DNA of 64,000 nucleotides from Mesorhizobium sp. 65-26 (GTDB lineage Bacteria; Pseudomonadota; Alphaproteobacteria; Rhizobiales; Rhizobiaceae): NCBI GenBank assembly GCA_001899205.1, contig MKVL01000023.1, positions 80,426 to 144,425 of the forward strand, read 5' to 3'. Shown piece by piece: positions 63,025 to 64,000 of this stretch (position 1 is its first letter; each line of letters starts with the position of its first letter). The notes under the pieces were generated by a model. It saw only the letters and a program-made list of their open reading frames with translations, ran no database searches and was not told where the DNA came from. The position numbers and the translations under genes were made by a program.

Positions 63025-63909
63025 GTGAACGAAAATATGCTGCTGCCGATGGCGGCCCTTTCCTTTCCAAACATCGATCCGATCCTCGTCCAGATCGGGC
63101 CGCTCGCGGTGCACTGGTACGGCGTCGGCTATATCGTCGGCATCCTGTTTGCCTGGTGGTACGCCAAGCGCCTCATCGCCAACGCGAAGCTGTGGCCCGG
63201 CGATACAGCGCCGATGAAGCCCGAGGATCTCGACGATTTCATCCTGTGGGCGGCGATCGGCGTCGTGCTGGGCGGCCGCACCGGCTATGTGCTGTTCTAC
63301 GACCTGAAGCGCTACATCGCCCACCCGCTCGACATCTTCGCCGTCTGGCAGGGCGGCATGTCTTTCCATGGCGGCCTCATGGGGGTCATCCTCGCCATGA
63401 CGCTGTTTTCCATCAAGCGCGGCATCCGCACCTGGTCCCTGTTCGACGTGGTGGCGGCCGGCGTTCCCGTCGGGCTCGGGCTGGTGCGCGTCGCCAATTT
63501 CATCAATGCCGAGCTGTGGGGCAGGCCAACCGACGTGCCGTGGGGCGTGGTGTTCTGCAACGAACGCATCATGCAGGCCCAGGCGTTGTGCCCGGCCGGC
63601 ATGGAGCCGCGTCATCCCAGCCAGCTCTATGAGGCCTTCCTCGAAGGCATCGTGCTGTTCCTGGTCCTGCGCTTCCTCACCCATTCGCGCTTCAAGCTGA
63701 AAACCCCGCGCTTCGTCGGCGGTGCCTTCATCTGCGGCTACGGCCTGTCGCGCATCTTCGTGGAATTCTTCCGCGAACCCGACCCGCAGCTCGGCTATCT
63801 CTTCGGTGGCTGGCTGACCATGGGCATGGTGCTGTCGTCGCCGATGGTGCTGGCCGGTATCTGGGCCATGGCTACGGCAAAGCCGGTCACCCAGCCGCGG
63901 CCGGCATGA
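63025..63909 (+). CDS. lgt: Prolipoprotein diacylglyceryl transferase
   Basis: A 294-residue, roughly seven-helix inner-membrane enzyme that transfers diacylglycerol to the lipobox Cys. Conserved elements are [37 protein letters not shown], the signature [18 protein letters not shown], and [20 protein letters not shown] at 63025 is chosen because GGGAG lies 6 bp upstream; ATG 63019 or 63037 are alternatives. The stop overlaps the next start (ATGA). Confidence 0.93.
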   Translation: MNENMLLPMAALSFPNIDPILVQIGPLAVHWYGVGYIVGILFAWWYAKRLIANAKLWPGDTAPMKPEDLDDFILWAAIGVVLGGRTGYVLFYDLKRYIAHPLDIFAVWQGGMSFHGGLMGVILAMTLFSIKRGIRTWSLFDVVAAGVPVGLGLVRVANFINAELWGRPTDVPWGVVFCNERIMQAQALCPAGMEPRHPSQLYEAFLEGIVLFLVLRFLTHSRFKLKTPRFVGGAFICGYGLSRIFVEFFREPDPQLGYLFGGWLTMGMVLSSPMVLAGIWAMATAKPVTQPRPA

Positions 63910-64000
63910 CGCGGCTGAAGGCCCGGATCGCCGAGCAGATCGAGGCGCTGGGACCGATCCCGGTCAACGAGTACATGGCGCTCTGCCTGTTCGACCCGCG
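63906..64000 (+). CDS. Class I SAM-dependent methyltransferase, MidA/NDUFAF7-like (partial)
   Basis: The first 31 residues ([20 protein letters not shown] then YMALCLFDP) match the N-terminus of the MidA/NDUFAF7 family, whose mitochondrial member methylates a complex I arginine. The gene continues past the right edge, and its start is coupled to lgt by a 4-bp overlap. Confidence 0.8.
   Translation, partial: MTRLKARIAEQIEALGPIPVNEYMALCLFDP

Noticed and set aside
1-64000. tRNA, rRNA, CRISPR arrays, insertion sequences or prophage
   Set aside because: No cloverleaf, no regularly spaced direct repeats, no transposase or integrase-like translation was seen by eye.

Overview
The window is about 65% GC, almost fully coding, and reads as the chromosome of a rhizobium-type alphaproteobacterium, most likely Mesorhizobium or a close relative. 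Supporting signs are a BA14K-family secreted protein, a long-form UvrB, the petP-petR regulator pair, a Tlde1/DUF2778 peptidoglycan enzyme with a long N-terminal region, UbiK-lgt-midA at the right end, and several short palindromic intergenic repeats of the kind scattered through rhizobial genomes. I see no tRNA, rRNA, CRISPR array, transposase or prophage. The taxonomic call is an inference from gene content.

Left part (1-15.3 kb). A leftward operon encodes an Lrp/AsnC regulator, a TIM-barrel sugar isomerase/epimerase and a complete oligopeptide/nickel-type ABC importer (solute-binding protein, two permeases, two ATPases, the last cut by the window edge). A divergent HxlR regulator/flavin reductase pair follows, sharing a palindromic operator. 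Next is a leftward cluster of three unassigned genes (7.9-13.9 kb): a small predicted lipoprotein, a 1046-residue protein with a Ser/Thr-rich centre and a fibre-like C-terminal module, and an 827-residue protein. This is my best candidate for an undescribed system. A YciA-type thioesterase and an orphan, lower-GC SUKH (SMI1/KNR4) gene close the section.

Middle part (15.3-35 kb). Three translationally coupled genes (GMC oxidoreductase, enolase-superfamily dehydratase-like protein, 3-hydroxyisobutyrate-dehydrogenase-like protein) look like a catabolic operon for a sugar or sugar acid. Then come a lipid kinase, two uncharacterised membrane proteins, several exported proteins, a Tat-exported FAD oxidoreductase, a CapA-like protein, and a gamma-butyrobetaine-type dioxygenase divergent from a LysR regulator. 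A compact operon at 30.3-34.8 kb combines a Tat-signal PCMT-like methyltransferase, an 896-residue polytopic spermidine-synthase-like protein and a second Tat-signal alpha/beta hydrolase, implying an envelope-located modification system.

Right part (35-64 kb). A Tlde1-domain protein and uvrB precede a leftward operon that fits D-amino-acid/D-peptide use: D-amino-acid aminotransferase, polar amino-acid ABC importer, DmpA-type peptidase and DppA-type M55 peptidase, facing a divergent LysR gene. The rest holds a DMT exporter, an ABC-F ATPase, two small VOC/DUF1428 proteins, a TPR-sulfotransferase, a two-domain Kazal lipoprotein, a tandem pair of cold-shock genes sharing a conserved upstream element, a BA14K protein, a glyoxalase-II-like hydrolase, petP-petR with a histidine kinase, a glycosyltransferase, CsaA, YbjN, UbiK, Lgt and the start of a MidA/NDUFAF7 methyltransferase.
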